DNA of 64,000 bases. It comes from Pseudonocardia parietis (GTDB lineage Bacteria > Actinomycetota > Actinomycetes > Mycobacteriales > Pseudonocardiaceae). The stretch is from positions 992,001 through 1,056,000 of the forward strand of contig NZ_JAGINU010000001.1 of assembly GCF_017876315.1 (NCBI RefSeq), written 5' to 3'. This document shows, piece by piece, positions 1 to 8,796 of this stretch (its first letter is position 1; every line of letters starts with the position of its first letter). Below the pieces are notes generated by a model that worked only from the letters and a program-made list of their open reading frames with translations, was not told where the DNA came from and made no database searches. A program made the translations under genes and the position numbers.

Positions 1-555
1 AGGGGAGGAGTGCTCGGACCGGCAGCTGACGTCGAGGACGCCCTCGATCCGCCGGGTGAGCGGGTCCCGCACGGGGGCGCCGGCGCAGGCGTAGTCCTGC
101 AGTCGCTCCACGAAGTGCTGGGCACCGACGATGTGGACGGACTCGCCGAACTCCAGGACCGTCCCGACCCCGTTGGTGCCGACCTCGCCCTCGCCGTACC
201 CGAACCCGGTGGCGAAGTTGTTGCCGTCGGCGATCAGGCCGATCCCGCGCTGGGTGTCCCGGCGCAGGAGCAGCCGGGCGCGGTCGTCGGTCAGCGCGAT
301 GCACACGGGGACGTCCGCGACCTGCTCGGCCAGCCGGTCGATCACCGGCCGGGCACACCGGACCAGGCGGGAGTCGACATCGAGGTCGGCGTGGTAGCGG
401 TTCGCGATCGTCCCGGGGTCGACACCGCGGGCGAGACTGCGCCGCCACGAGGCCGCGACATGGTCCGGCACACCGGGCAGGTCGACGTCGTACCGGTCCA
501 GCAGGTCGTCCCTCGCCGAGGTGAGCAGCGTGCGTTCGTCCCGGACCTCGCCCAT
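1..555 (-). CDS. GAF-domain transcriptional activator (AcoR/MimR-like), 3' end cut by window
   Basis: The N-terminal 185 codons are present; the rest lies beyond the window edge. The ATG at 555 follows a GAGGAG ribosome site. The protein opens with a short helical lead (SWRRSLARGVDP), a pattern common in AcoR-type activators, followed by a GAF fold with the stretches GIGLIADGNNFATGF and GEGEVGTNGVGTVLE. Members of this family sense small molecules and carry an AAA+ and/or Fis-type HTH at the C-terminus, not visible here. It is divergent from a Baeyer-Villiger monooxygenase gene, and such activators commonly control ketone or propane oxidation genes. Regulation of the neighbouring operon is inferred from position. 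The DNA-binding domain cannot be checked in this window. Confidence 0.85.
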   Translation of the reverse strand, partial: MGEVRDERTLLTSARDDLLDRYDVDLPGVPDHVAASWRRSLARGVDPGTIANRYHADLDVDSRLVRCARPVIDRLAEQVADVPVCIALTDDRARLLLRRDTQRGIGLIADGNNFATGFGYGEGEVGTNGVGTVLEFGESVHIVGAQHFVERLQDYACAGAPVRDPLTRRIEGVLDVSCRSEHSSP

Positions 556-611
556 GAACTACTCCTCTGTGTGCTCCCTCACATCATGCGGCCGCGGTCA
601 AGACCTTCGGA

Positions 612-628
612 TGTCCGACCTTGGGACA
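612..628. promoter_or_regulatory. Candidate activator site between GAF regulator and BVMO
   Basis: Within the 141-bp divergent gap there is a short inverted repeat, TGTCC-(7 nt)-GGACA. It lies about 70 bp before the monooxygenase start, a suitable place for an upstream activator site. The arms are only 5 bp, so the call is weak. Confidence 0.25.
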
Positions 629-696
629 CCCGCCGTCGTGCGGTGCGGATCTAGGTTCGGCACGCCCCCTTCACCGTCGAACGGAGAGACGCCGCC

Positions 697-2202
697 ATGA
701 CCGGTGCCGCCACGACCGAGCGCAACCAACCCGACGTCCGGGACGCCGGACACGTCGATGTCCTCATCGTCGGAGCGGGTGTGTCCGGGATCGGCGCCGC
801 GCACCACCTGCGCGAGCGGTTCCCCGACCGGAGCTTCGTGCTCCTGGAGGCCCAGGACGCCCCCGGCGGGACCTGGTGGACCCACCAGTACCCGGGTGCG
901 CGCTCGGACAGTGACCTGTTCACCTACGGCTACCGGCACAAGCCGTGGCGCGGGAAGTCGATCGCCGCCGGCGACGCGATCCTGTCCTACCTCGACGAGG
1001 TCATCGAGGAGGACGACCTGGCGGACAAGATCCGCTACCACCATCGGGTCACCGCGCTCGACTGGTCGTCCGAGGAGCACCGGTGGACCGCGGAGGTCAC
1101 CCGTACCGACACCGGCGAGCGGCTGCGCCTCACCACCGAGTTCCTGTGGATGTGCCAGGGCTACTACAACCACGACGAGCCCTACACCCCCGAGTGGCCG
1201 GGCACGGAACGGTTCGAGGGCCGCATCGTGCACCCGCAGGCCTGGCCGGGCGACCTCGAGCAGGACGGCAAGCGGGTGCTCGTCATCGGGTCGGGCGCGA
1301 CGGCGGCGACCATCGTCCCGGCGATGGCGGAGACCGCCGAGTACGTGACGATGCTGCAGCGCTCGCCGTCGTACTGGTTCCCGGCGCCGACGGTGCACGA
1401 GCTCGCCACGATGCTGGAGCCGCTGGACCTGCCCGCCGAGTGGACGCACGAGATCCTGCGCCGCACCTACGTCCAGCAGTTGGACTGGCTGGCGACGACC
1501 GGTCTCGAGGACCCCGACCAGCTGCACGAGTTCCTCGTCGAGACCATCCGCCCGCTGCTGCCCGAGGGCACCGACGTCGAGAAGCACTTCACGCCGCAGT
1601 ACCGGCCGTGGCAGCAGCGGATCGCGTTCGTCCCGGACGGCGACTTCTTCACCTCCATGCGCGAGGGCAAGGCCGAGGTCGTCACCGACGAGATCACCGA
1701 GTTCACCGAGAAGGGCGTGCAGGTCGGTTCCGGCGACGTACTCGAGGCCGACATCATCGTGACGGCCACCGGCTTCAACCTGTCGGTGCTCGGCGACATC
1801 CCGTTCCGGGTGGACGGCGAGCCGGTCGACTTCACGAAGCGGGTCACCTGGCGCGGGATGATGATCAGCGGGGTGCCGAACATGGCGTACTCGTTCGGCT
1901 ACTTCCGCCACAGCTGGACGCTGCGCGTCGATCTGATCAACGACGTCGTCGGGCGCGTCTTCGACCGGATGGCCGAGCGGGGCGTGACCACGGTGGTCCC
2001 CGAACTGCGCCCCGGTGACGAGGACATGCCGCTGCTGCCGTGGAGCGACCCGGCGAACTTCAACCCCGGCTACGTCATGCGCTCGCAGGACAAGATGTTC
2101 CGCCAGGGCGACCGGGCTCCGTGGACCCACATGCACGAGCACGACCAGGAGCGGGTGTCGCTGCCCGCGGCCGATCTCGACGACGGCCTGCAGTTCCGCT
2201 GA
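697..2202 (+). CDS. Flavin-containing Baeyer-Villiger monooxygenase
   Basis: The 501-aa length is usual for class I BVMOs. It has an FAD Rossmann motif GAGVSG (residues 26-31), a GTWW...YPGARSD segment, the BVMO fingerprint FxGxxxHxxxWP as FEGRIVHPQAWP (173-184), and a second, NADPH-binding Rossmann motif GSGATA (about 198). The family inserts one oxygen atom next to a ketone, giving an ester or lactone at the cost of NADPH and O2. The next gene, 54 bp downstream, encodes an alpha/beta hydrolase that could open the ester, and a divergent GAF activator precedes it. The natural ketone cannot be read from sequence; broader FMO activity is the alternative. Confidence 0.93.
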   Translation: MTGAATTERNQPDVRDAGHVDVLIVGAGVSGIGAAHHLRERFPDRSFVLLEAQDAPGGTWWTHQYPGARSDSDLFTYGYRHKPWRGKSIAAGDAILSYLDEVIEEDDLADKIRYHHRVTALDWSSEEHRWTAEVTRTDTGERLRLTTEFLWMCQGYYNHDEPYTPEWPGTERFEGRIVHPQAWPGDLEQDGKRVLVIGSGATAATIVPAMAETAEYVTMLQRSPSYWFPAPTVHELATMLEPLDLPAEWTHEILRRTYVQQLDWLATTGLEDPDQLHEFLVETIRPLLPEGTDVEKHFTPQYRPWQQRIAFVPDGDFFTSMREGKAEVVTDEITEFTEKGVQVGSGDVLEADIIVTATGFNLSVLGDIPFRVDGEPVDFTKRVTWRGMMISGVPNMAYSFGYFRHSWTLRVDLINDVVGRVFDRMAERGVTTVVPELRPGDEDMPLLPWSDPANFNPGYVMRSQDKMFRQGDRAPWTHMHEHDQERVSLPAADLDDGLQFR

Positions 2203-2256
2203 GCCCACCCCGCTGACGTCTGCTGAAGCGCTGCCCGCACCCCGAAGGAGATTCAC

Positions 2257-3075
2257 GTGCCCCAGACGAGTATCCGCACCGGCATCACGGTGAACCACGA
2301 GTCGACCGGCAGCGGCGAGCCGCTGCTGCTGATCATGGGAACGTCCGGCTCGATCCCGCTGTGGGGTGAGCTGACCGCCCGGCTCGCCGAGCAGCACCAG
2401 GTCATCACCTACGACCTGCGTGGTCTCGGTGGCACCGAGCGCGGCGACGGGCCGATGACCGTTGCGTCACTGGCCGAGGACGCCGCGGCCCTGCTCGAGG
2501 CACTGGACGTGCCGCGGGCGCACATCCTCGGCTGGTCGCTCGGGTCGGCGATCGCGCAGGAGCTGGCCCTGGCCCACCCGGACCGGGTCGCCTCCACGAT
2601 CATGTACGGGACGTGGGGACGCTGCGACGGGTTCCAGCGGTCCGTGCTCTCCGCGCTCCGGCTGCCCTACGCGCACGGCGACATGGAGGGGGCGCTGGCC
2701 GCGTCCGGGATCGCCTTCTCCCCGCAGCTGCTCGACCGGCCCGACTTCGAGGAGCTGCTGGGCCCGCTGATCCCGGCGTTCCCGCAGACCGAGGCGCAGA
2801 TCCGGGCGACCGTCGAGCAGTGGGACGCCGACCTGGCCCACGACACGCTCGACCGGCTCGGCGCGATCACCGCGCCGACCCTGGTCGTGGTCGGCGAGCA
2901 GGACCTGCTCACCCCGCAGTGGCAGTCCCGCAAGGTCGCCGACGCGATCCCCGGGGCCCGGTTCGAGCTCGTCACCGGGCCCGGGTCGAGTCACGGCATG
3001 CACATCGAGCGTCCCGAGGACCTCGCGAAGCTCGTCACCGGCTTCCTCGACGGGGTCACGACGACCGGTTCGTGA
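2257..3075 (+). CDS. Alpha/beta hydrolase, probable esterase acting after the BVMO
   Basis: The GTG start follows a GAAGGAG site. This 272-aa alpha/beta hydrolase shows the nucleophile elbow GWSLG with Ser94, an acid loop around GEQDLLTP and His246 in SSHGMH. It sits in the same direction just after the monooxygenase. Cleavage of the ester or lactone made by that enzyme is therefore the likely job, inferred from the pairing, which is common in ketone degradation clusters. Its last 20 bp overlap the tail of the convergent peptidase gene. No signal peptide is visible, so it is probably cytoplasmic. Confidence 0.88.
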   Translation: MPQTSIRTGITVNHESTGSGEPLLLIMGTSGSIPLWGELTARLAEQHQVITYDLRGLGGTERGDGPMTVASLAEDAAALLEALDVPRAHILGWSLGSAIAQELALAHPDRVASTIMYGTWGRCDGFQRSVLSALRLPYAHGDMEGALAASGIAFSPQLLDRPDFEELLGPLIPAFPQTEAQIRATVEQWDADLAHDTLDRLGAITAPTLVVVGEQDLLTPQWQSRKVADAIPGARFELVTGPGSSHGMHIERPEDLAKLVTGFLDGVTTTGS

Positions 3076-5086
3076 GCCGCTCCCACAGGAACGCGTAGGC
3101 GAGCGCGGACATCCGCGCCGCCTGTGCGTTGTCCGCGGCGCCGCCGTGGCCGCCCTCGATGTTCTCGTAGTACGTGACATCGTGGCCGGCCGCGGCGAGC
3201 GCCGCGGCGAACTTGCGGGCGTGGCCGGGGTGCACCCGGTCGTCCCGGGTCGAGGTCAACAGGATCACCGGCGGGTAGGCGGCCGCGGCGTCGATCAGGT
3301 GGTACGGCGAGAACGTCCGGACGAACTCCCAGTCGTCGGTGTCCGGGTCGCCGTACTCGGCCATCCAGGACGCGCCGGCGAGCAGATGGCTGTAGCGCTT
3401 CATGTCGAGCAGCGGGACCTGGATGACGACCGCTCCGAACAGCTCCGGGTCGCGGACCAGCATGTTCCCCGCCATCAGCCCGCCGTTGCTGCCGCCCTGC
3501 ACGGCCAGGTGCGCGGGCGAGGTGATCTTGCGGTCCACCAGGTCGCGGGCGACGGCGGCCATGTCCTCGTAGGCACGCGGCCGGTTCTCCCGCAGCGCCG
3601 CGCGGTGCCAGCGGGGGCCGTACTCGCCACCGCCGCGCAGGTTCGCGACCGCGTACGCCCCGCCCCGCTCCAGCCAGGACCGGCCGATGCCGCCGGAGTA
3701 GCCCGGGGTCAGCGCGATCTCGAACCCGCCGTAGCCGTAGAGCAGGGTCGGTGCGGTGCCGTCGAAGGGCAGGTCCTCGCGCCGGACCAGGAAGTACGGC
3801 ACGCGGGTGCCGTCCTCGCTGGTCACGAAGTGCTGCTCGATCACGTGTCCCGAGGCGTCGAAGAACGCCGGTGAGCTCTTCAGCGTCTCGGGCCGCTCAC
3901 CGATCGTCGCGATCGACAGCGTCGAGGGGGTGAGGTAGTCGGTGACGACGAGCCAGACGTCGTCGTTCTCGTCGGAGTCCACCGCGGACACCTCGACGCT
4001 GCCGAACTCGGGCGCCCCGGTGAACGGGGTACGGGTCCAGCCGTCGTCGCCGGGGGTGAGCACGGAGAGCGTGTTGACGACGTTCTCGAGCACGTTGAGC
4101 ACCAGGTGATGACGCGTCCAGGTGTACCCGGCCAGCGACGACTCCGTGGTCGGTGCGAACAGGACGTCCCAGGCCGGGTTGCCCGCCATGACATCGTCGA
4201 ACCGGGCCGCGAGCAGCGAGCCCGCCCGGAACGAGTCCCAGTCCTCCCGCAGCTCGAGGATCAGCCACTCGCGCTCGACGTCGGCGATCGCCGAGTCCGG
4301 CACGTCGATCTTCCGCAGCTCGGAGCCGCTGTCGACCAGGTAGAGCTCGTCGGAGTAGAAGGCGATCGCCCGGCGCACGAAGTCGCGCTCGAACCCGGGT
4401 GTCGGGTCGTGGTGGGCGCTGACCGACAGGTCGTCCGGCTCGCCCTCGAACACGACCGGGGCCTGGTCGAGGGGCGTGCCCCGGGCCCAGCGACGCACGG
4501 TGCGCGGGTAGCCGGAACTCGTCGTCGTCCCGTCGCCGAAGTCGCTGGCGACGTAGAGGGTGTCCCGGTCGATCCAGCTCACGCCGCCCTTCGCCTCGGG
4601 CCGGAAGAACCCGGCTGCGGCCCCGTCCGGCTCGATCCACCGCTTCGCGACGAGGTCGAACTCGCGGGTGACGTCGGCGTCCGCGCCGCCGCGGGACAGG
4701 TCCACCAGCGCGCGGTCGAGGTCCGGGCGCAGGATCCGGGCGCCGTGCCAGACCCAGTTCTCACCCTCGGCCTCGTTGAGCGCGTCGAGGTCGAGCAGGA
4801 TCTCCCAGTCCGGGTCGTCGGTCCGGTACTGCTCGGGCGTGGTGCGCCGCCACAGGCCGCGCGGGTTCCGCTCGTCGGTCCAGAAGTTGTAGTAGAGCCC
4901 GCCGCGCTGCACGACCCAGGGGATGCGGGCGTCCGAGTCGAGTACCTCGCGGATGCCCGACTCCAGCCCGGTGAACAGCTCGGTGCCGGTCAGCTGCTCC
5001 TCGGCGTGGGCGTTGCGCTCCGCCACCCACTCCAGGGCCGCGGTGCCGGTGACGTCCTCGAGCCAGGCGTGGGGGTCGTTCGTCAT
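3056..5086 (-). CDS. Prolyl oligopeptidase family serine peptidase (S9A)
   Basis: Starting at the MTNDPHAWLED methionine gives 676 aa, the normal family length; the frame stays open upstream but that part looks non-coding. The N-terminal half is a divergent beta-propeller and the C-terminal third the peptidase. The nucleophile is in GGSNGGL (Ser533), the acid in DDRVHPGH and the histidine in EGGHGG. S9A enzymes cut short peptides after proline in the cytoplasm. A CATGAT hexamer ends 6 nt before the ATG, so it may be leaderless. It is convergent with and overlaps the alpha/beta hydrolase. No signal peptide is seen. Confidence 0.92.
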   Translation of the reverse strand: MTNDPHAWLEDVTGTAALEWVAERNAHAEEQLTGTELFTGLESGIREVLDSDARIPWVVQRGGLYYNFWTDERNPRGLWRRTTPEQYRTDDPDWEILLDLDALNEAEGENWVWHGARILRPDLDRALVDLSRGGADADVTREFDLVAKRWIEPDGAAAGFFRPEAKGGVSWIDRDTLYVASDFGDGTTTSSGYPRTVRRWARGTPLDQAPVVFEGEPDDLSVSAHHDPTPGFERDFVRRAIAFYSDELYLVDSGSELRKIDVPDSAIADVEREWLILELREDWDSFRAGSLLAARFDDVMAGNPAWDVLFAPTTESSLAGYTWTRHHLVLNVLENVVNTLSVLTPGDDGWTRTPFTGAPEFGSVEVSAVDSDENDDVWLVVTDYLTPSTLSIATIGERPETLKSSPAFFDASGHVIEQHFVTSEDGTRVPYFLVRREDLPFDGTAPTLLYGYGGFEIALTPGYSGGIGRSWLERGGAYAVANLRGGGEYGPRWHRAALRENRPRAYEDMAAVARDLVDRKITSPAHLAVQGGSNGGLMAGNMLVRDPELFGAVVIQVPLLDMKRYSHLLAGASWMAEYGDPDTDDWEFVRTFSPYHLIDAAAAYPPVILLTSTRDDRVHPGHARKFAAALAAAGHDVTYYENIEGGHGGAADNAQAARMSALAYAFLWERLTNRSS

Positions 5087-5100
5087 ACCCCGATCATGTC

Positions 5101-5883
5101 TCAGAGCAGGTAGTCGGTGTCCCGGGCGTCGGTGATCAGCATCTGGCCGGGTTCGTGGGTGATCGCGAGCGGGAGCCGGGACTCGAGCACGGCGGCCTGC
5201 GGGGTCACCCCGCACGCCCAGAACACCGGGACGTCGCCCTCGGCAGGCCGCACCGGGTCGCCGTAGTCGGGTGCGTCGAGATCCGCGATCCCCAGCTCGG
5301 CCGGATCGCCGATGTGCACCGGCGCACCGTGCACCTGCGGGTAGCGGGCGGTCACCGACACGGCGGTCTCCACCAGATCGGCCGGGACCGGGCGCATCGA
5401 GACCACCAGCGGGCCGGACAGCCGCCCTGCGGTGCGGCAGCGCCGGGTCGTCCGGTACATCGGGACGTTGCGGCCCTGCTCGATGTGCCGCACCGGGACA
5501 CCGGCGCCGAGCAGCGCGTTCTCGAAGGTGAAGCTGCAGCCGATCAGGAATGCGACCAGGTCGTCGCGCCAGTACTCCCGCGCGTCCGACGGCCGGTCGA
5601 CCAGCTCGCCGTCGCGGTGGACGCGGTAGCCGGGCAGGTCGGTCCGGACGTCACCGTCGAGGATCGCGCCGCCCAGCTCACCGGGCTCCAGGACGTCGAG
5701 CACCGGGCACGGCTTCGGGTTGCGCTGGGAGAACAACAGGACATCCCAGGCGTACTCCCGCGGGACGGCGATCAGGTTGGCCTGTGTGTACCCGGCGCAC
5801 CAGCCGGACGTCGGGATGGACAGCCCGGCGCGGAACCGTTCCCGGGCCCGCGCCGGAGCGAGGTCGGCGGTCACGGCGCTCAC
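5101..5883 (-). CDS. DUF1445 / putative hydro-lyase (YcsI-like)
   Basis: The 260-aa protein matches the DUF1445 family throughout. It has an N-terminal [23 protein letters not shown] segment, a central [13 protein letters not shown] and a C-terminal [12 protein letters not shown] with [12 protein letters not shown]. Family members are called putative hydro-lyases or D-glutamate cyclases. It follows the PxpA gene with a GTGA overlap (GTG at 5883), so the two are translationally coupled. In Bacillus subtilis the homologue ycsI sits in the same cluster with ycsF and ycsG. A role in making or handling 5-oxoproline, or a related cyclic acid, is inferred from that context. Confidence 0.88.
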   Translation of the reverse strand: MSAVTADLAPARARERFRAGLSIPTSGWCAGYTQANLIAVPREYAWDVLLFSQRNPKPCPVLDVLEPGELGGAILDGDVRTDLPGYRVHRDGELVDRPSDAREYWRDDLVAFLIGCSFTFENALLGAGVPVRHIEQGRNVPMYRTTRRCRTAGRLSGPLVVSMRPVPADLVETAVSVTARYPQVHGAPVHIGDPAELGIADLDAPDYGDPVRPAEGDVPVFWACGVTPQAAVLESRLPLAITHEPGQMLITDARDTDYLL

Positions 5884-6641
5884 GGTGCGAACGCCGTGAT
5901 CTCGACGCCGGCCCGGGCCAGTGCGTCCCGCACCTGCTGTGCCATCGCGACGGCGCCGGGGGAGTCGCCGTGCACGCAGGCGGACTCGGCGCGGACGGAG
6001 ACGTCGGTGCCGTCGACGGCGCGGACGACGCCCTCGTCGAGCATCCGGACCAGCCGGTCGGCGGCGGCGCCGGCGTCGTCGAGCAGGGCGCCGGGCTCGC
6101 GGCGCGACACCAGGCCGCCCTCGGGCGTGTAGCCGCGGTCGACGAAGAACTCCGGGACCGCGCGCAGCCCGGCCTCCTCCGCCACGCGCAGCAGCTCGGA
6201 ACCGGGCAGCCCCAGCACCGGCAGCGCCGGGTCGTACGCCCGGACGGCCTCGACCACGGCCCTGGCCTGTGCGGTGTGCGTGCGGGTCGCGTTGTAGAGC
6301 GCGCCGTGCGGCTTCACGTACCGGACCCGGGTGCCCGCCACCCGGCACAGCGCTTCCAGGGCGCCGACCTGGTAGAGCACGTCGTCGGTCAGGGCCGACG
6401 GCTCGATGTCGACGAAGCGCCGCCCGAACCCGCGCAGGTCCGGGTAGGACACCTGGGCGCCGATCGCGACACCGGACGTGGCGGCCCGTTCGGTCGTCGC
6501 CCGGAGCGTGGACGGGTCGCCTGCGTGGAAGCCGCACGCGACGTTGGCCGAGCTGACCAGCCCGAGCATCGCGTCGTCGTCGCCGAGGATCCACTGGCCG
6601 AAGGACTCGCCGAGGTCGGCGTTGAGGTCGATGGAGGTCAT
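5880..6641 (-). CDS. pxpA: LamB/YcsF family protein, 5-oxoprolinase subunit A-like
   Basis: The 253-aa protein carries all the family hallmarks: [11 protein letters not shown] at the N-terminus, [21 protein letters not shown] and the late CVHGDSP. PxpA is the hydrolase-like subunit of the ATP-dependent bacterial 5-oxoprolinase, which normally works with PxpB and PxpC (KipI and KipA). Neither is encoded next to it here. The gene lies between an NRAMP-fold permease (TGATG overlap at its start) and DUF1445 (GTGA overlap at its end). The three form one unit read leftwards from a divergent GntR gene. Confidence 0.9.
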   Translation of the reverse strand: MTSIDLNADLGESFGQWILGDDDAMLGLVSSANVACGFHAGDPSTLRATTERAATSGVAIGAQVSYPDLRGFGRRFVDIEPSALTDDVLYQVGALEALCRVAGTRVRYVKPHGALYNATRTHTAQARAVVEAVRAYDPALPVLGLPGSELLRVAEEAGLRAVPEFFVDRGYTPEGGLVSRREPGALLDDAGAAADRLVRMLDEGVVRAVDGTDVSVRAESACVHGDSPGAVAMAQQVRDALARAGVEITAFAP

Positions 6642-7852
6642 CAGAGCTTCCCCAGGTTGGCGGCCACGAACTGGTACCCGATGAACAGTGTCACCAGCCA
6701 CCCGGCGACGCCCAGAGCGAGCAGCCAGCGCGGGTAGCGGTACCCGCCGAGCAGGTCCTGCCGCCGCCAGGCGACCCACAGCAGGATGGTGAAGCCGATC
6801 GGCAGGATCAGCCCGTTGAAGGCACCGGCGAAGATCAGCAGGGTGACCGGTGTGGTGCCGGCGACCAGGAACACCGCGGTGCTGAGCACGATGAACCCGA
6901 TGGTCAGCAGGTTCGTGGTGCGCTGCGGCGTCTCGCGCGTGGTCAGGAACGACACCGAGGTGTAGGCGGCACCGATCACCGAGGTGATCGCGGCGGCCCA
7001 GAGGATCAGGCCGAACAGCCGCAGACCCACCTCGCCGGCCGCGGCCTCGAAAGCGGTGGCGGTCGGGTTGTCGGAGCCGGCGAGGTTCACCCCGCCCGCG
7101 ACGACGCCGAGGATCGCGAGGAACAGCAGCACCCGCATGACGGCGGTGACCAGGATGCCCTGCACCGAGCTGCGTGCGACCTGCCCGGCGTGCTCCGGCC
7201 CGGACAGCCCCGAGTCGAGCATCCGGTGCGCGCCCGCGTAGGTGATGTAGCCGCCGACGGTGCCGCCGATCAGGGTGGTGATGACGAGCCAGCTGACCTG
7301 GTCGGGCAGCACGGTCTGGCGCAGCGCCTCGCCGACCGGCGGACCGGACACGATCGCGACGTAGGCGGTCAACCCGATCATCAGGACGCCGAGGACCACG
7401 ACGATCCGGTCCAGCGCCGCTCCGGCCCGGCGGATCGCGAAGATCGCGATCGCGAGCAGCGCGGAGAGCGCACCACCGACCTTGGCGTCCAGCCCGAGCA
7501 TCGCGTTCACGCCGAGCCCGGCACCGGCGACGTTGGCGATGTTGAACACCAGCCCGCCGATCACGACCAGCACGGTGAGCAGCCAGCCCGCCCCTGGTGC
7601 GACCCGGTTCGCCAGCTGGTGGGCGCGCATCCCGGAGACGCCGACGACCCGCCACACGTTCAGCTGGATCGCGACGTCGACCAGGATCGACACGAGGATC
7701 GCGAAGGCGAACGCGGCGCCGAGCTGGGCGGTGAACTGCGTGGTCTGGGTGATGAAGCCCGGTCCGATGGCACTGGTCGCCATGAGGAACATCGCCCCGA
7801 GCAGGGCACTTCGGGTGGACGCCTTCGCCGGTGGTGCCGTGTCCTCGGTCAT
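6641..7852 (-). CDS. NRAMP-fold membrane transporter (YcsG-like) without metal motifs
   Basis: The 403-aa protein has about eleven hydrophobic segments and NRAMP-family character. The start ATG is preceded by GGAGGC. The metal-binding DPGN motif of TM1 is replaced by GPGF ([12 protein letters not shown]), and the TM6 MPHN-type motif is replaced by YAGAHRM. This is the pattern seen in YcsG-type relatives. A metal substrate is therefore unlikely; import of the organic substrate of PxpA/DUF1445 is a reasonable inference. It is first in the leftward operon and divergent from the GntR regulator. Confidence 0.87.
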   Translation of the reverse strand: MTEDTAPPAKASTRSALLGAMFLMATSAIGPGFITQTTQFTAQLGAAFAFAILVSILVDVAIQLNVWRVVGVSGMRAHQLANRVAPGAGWLLTVLVVIGGLVFNIANVAGAGLGVNAMLGLDAKVGGALSALLAIAIFAIRRAGAALDRIVVVLGVLMIGLTAYVAIVSGPPVGEALRQTVLPDQVSWLVITTLIGGTVGGYITYAGAHRMLDSGLSGPEHAGQVARSSVQGILVTAVMRVLLFLAILGVVAGGVNLAGSDNPTATAFEAAAGEVGLRLFGLILWAAAITSVIGAAYTSVSFLTTRETPQRTTNLLTIGFIVLSTAVFLVAGTTPVTLLIFAGAFNGLILPIGFTILLWVAWRRQDLLGGYRYPRWLLALGVAGWLVTLFIGYQFVAANLGKL

Positions 7853-7901
7853 CGCCGCCTCCTGGGGGCAGTGCGCGGTGTCGTCGGGCGAGTGTGAGGG
7901 A

Positions 7902-7912
7902 TTGTTCAACGA
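7902..7912. promoter_or_regulatory. Predicted GntR (FadR-subfamily) operator
   Basis: The sequence TTGTTCAACGA fits the FCD/FadR-subfamily consensus TNGTNNNACNA at every fixed position. It also sits inside a wider inverted repeat GGATTG...CAATCC (7899-7923). It lies between the divergent permease and regulator genes, 50 bp from the permease start and 30 bp before the regulator -10, so it could control both. Confidence 0.6.
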
Positions 7913-7942
7913 TCCTGCAATCCGAAAGGGAGATTTTCCCCG

Positions 7943-7948
7943 TAGGAT
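7943..7948 (+). promoter_or_regulatory. -10 hexamer of leaderless gntR-type gene
   Basis: TAGGAT lies 8 nt before the GTG start at 7957, and no Shine-Dalgarno is present in that gap. This places the transcription start at or next to the start codon. Confidence 0.55.
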
Positions 7949-7956
7949 CAGGATCC

Positions 7957-8676
7957 GTGACCGACGCGAATTCCGCCGTGCAGGACGCCCTGGCTTCCCT
8001 CGCCGCGTCCCGCACGGTCGTCGTGCCCGCTGCCGAGCGGGTGGCCGACCGGATCCGGGTGGAGGTCGCCGAGGCCCGGCTGCGCGTGGGCGCCCGGCTG
8101 CCCGAGCAGGCACTCGGCGCGGCCCTGGAGGTCTCCCGGAACACCGTGCGGGAGGCGCTGTCCCAGCTGGTCGCCGAGCGCGTGCTGGTCCGGGTCCCGA
8201 ACCGGGGCGTGTTCGTCGCCCGGCCCGAGGCCGACGACATCCGCGACGTCTACTCGGCCCGCCTGGTGATCGAGCCCGGTGCGCTCCGCTACGGCTCGCG
8301 TGCCGGGGATCCCGCTCTGTCGAGCGCCGTGCAGGACGCGTATCTGGAGGGCCGCGCCGCCGCGGAGTCCGGCGACTGGACCGGCGTCGCCGCAGCCAAC
8401 CAGCACTTCCACCGCGAGATCGTGGCACTCGCCGGGAGCCCGCGCCTCGAGCGCGAGATGGGCCGGCTACTGGCCGAGATGCGCCTGGTCTTCCAGCGGA
8501 TGCCCGAGGTCCGCGAGTTCCACGAGCCCTACCTCGCCCGCAACGGCGAGATCGCCACGATGCTCACCGAGGGGCAGGTCGAGAAGGCCGCCGACGAGCT
8601 CGCCCGGTACCTGGTGACCGCCCGCGACCAGCTGCTCGACGCCTACTCCCGGCTCCCCGGCGGGCCCGGGCACTGA
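7957..8676 (+). CDS. GntR family regulator (FCD/FadR subfamily)
   Basis: The 239-aa protein has an N-terminal winged helix (about residues 25-85, with [26 protein letters not shown] and RGVFVA). An all-helical FCD effector domain follows, including the [14 protein letters not shown] metal/acid-binding helix. The frame is open further upstream, but a TAGGAT -10 element 8 nt before this GTG fixes the start. It is divergent from the NRAMP/PxpA/DUF1445 operon with a matching operator between them. It is thus the probable ligand-released repressor of that operon; the ligand could be 5-oxoproline or a related acid. Confidence 0.9.
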   Translation: MTDANSAVQDALASLAASRTVVVPAAERVADRIRVEVAEARLRVGARLPEQALGAALEVSRNTVREALSQLVAERVLVRVPNRGVFVARPEADDIRDVYSARLVIEPGALRYGSRAGDPALSSAVQDAYLEGRAAAESGDWTGVAAANQHFHREIVALAGSPRLEREMGRLLAEMRLVFQRMPEVREFHEPYLARNGEIATMLTEGQVEKAADELARYLVTARDQLLDAYSRLPGGPGH

Positions 8677-8748
8677 CTCCGGTGCTCGCCCCGCGCGACC
8701 GTGCCACCCGGGGCTGGTGCCGGGTGCTCGCGCAGCGATCATCGTTTC

Positions 8749-8786
8749 AGTGCCGATCGGTGCCGACGATGGCACCGATCGGCACT
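8749..8786. terminator. Perfect 16-bp hairpin between convergent genes
   Basis: AGTGCCGATCGGTGCC and its exact reverse complement flank a 6-nt loop GACGAT. The flanks GATCATC (from 8738) and GATGATC extend the pairing imperfectly. It sits between the ends of the GntR gene and the convergent methyltransferase gene, so it probably stops transcription both ways. There is no clear T-run. Confidence 0.6.
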
Positions 8787-8796
8787 CGACGGATGA

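Noticed and set aside
598..2397. Minus-strand open frame of 599 codons opposite the BVMO
   Set aside because: Its product is a low-complexity Arg/Val/Gly/Asp string with no domain. It is the shadow of a high-GC gene; the plus strand has clear BVMO motifs.
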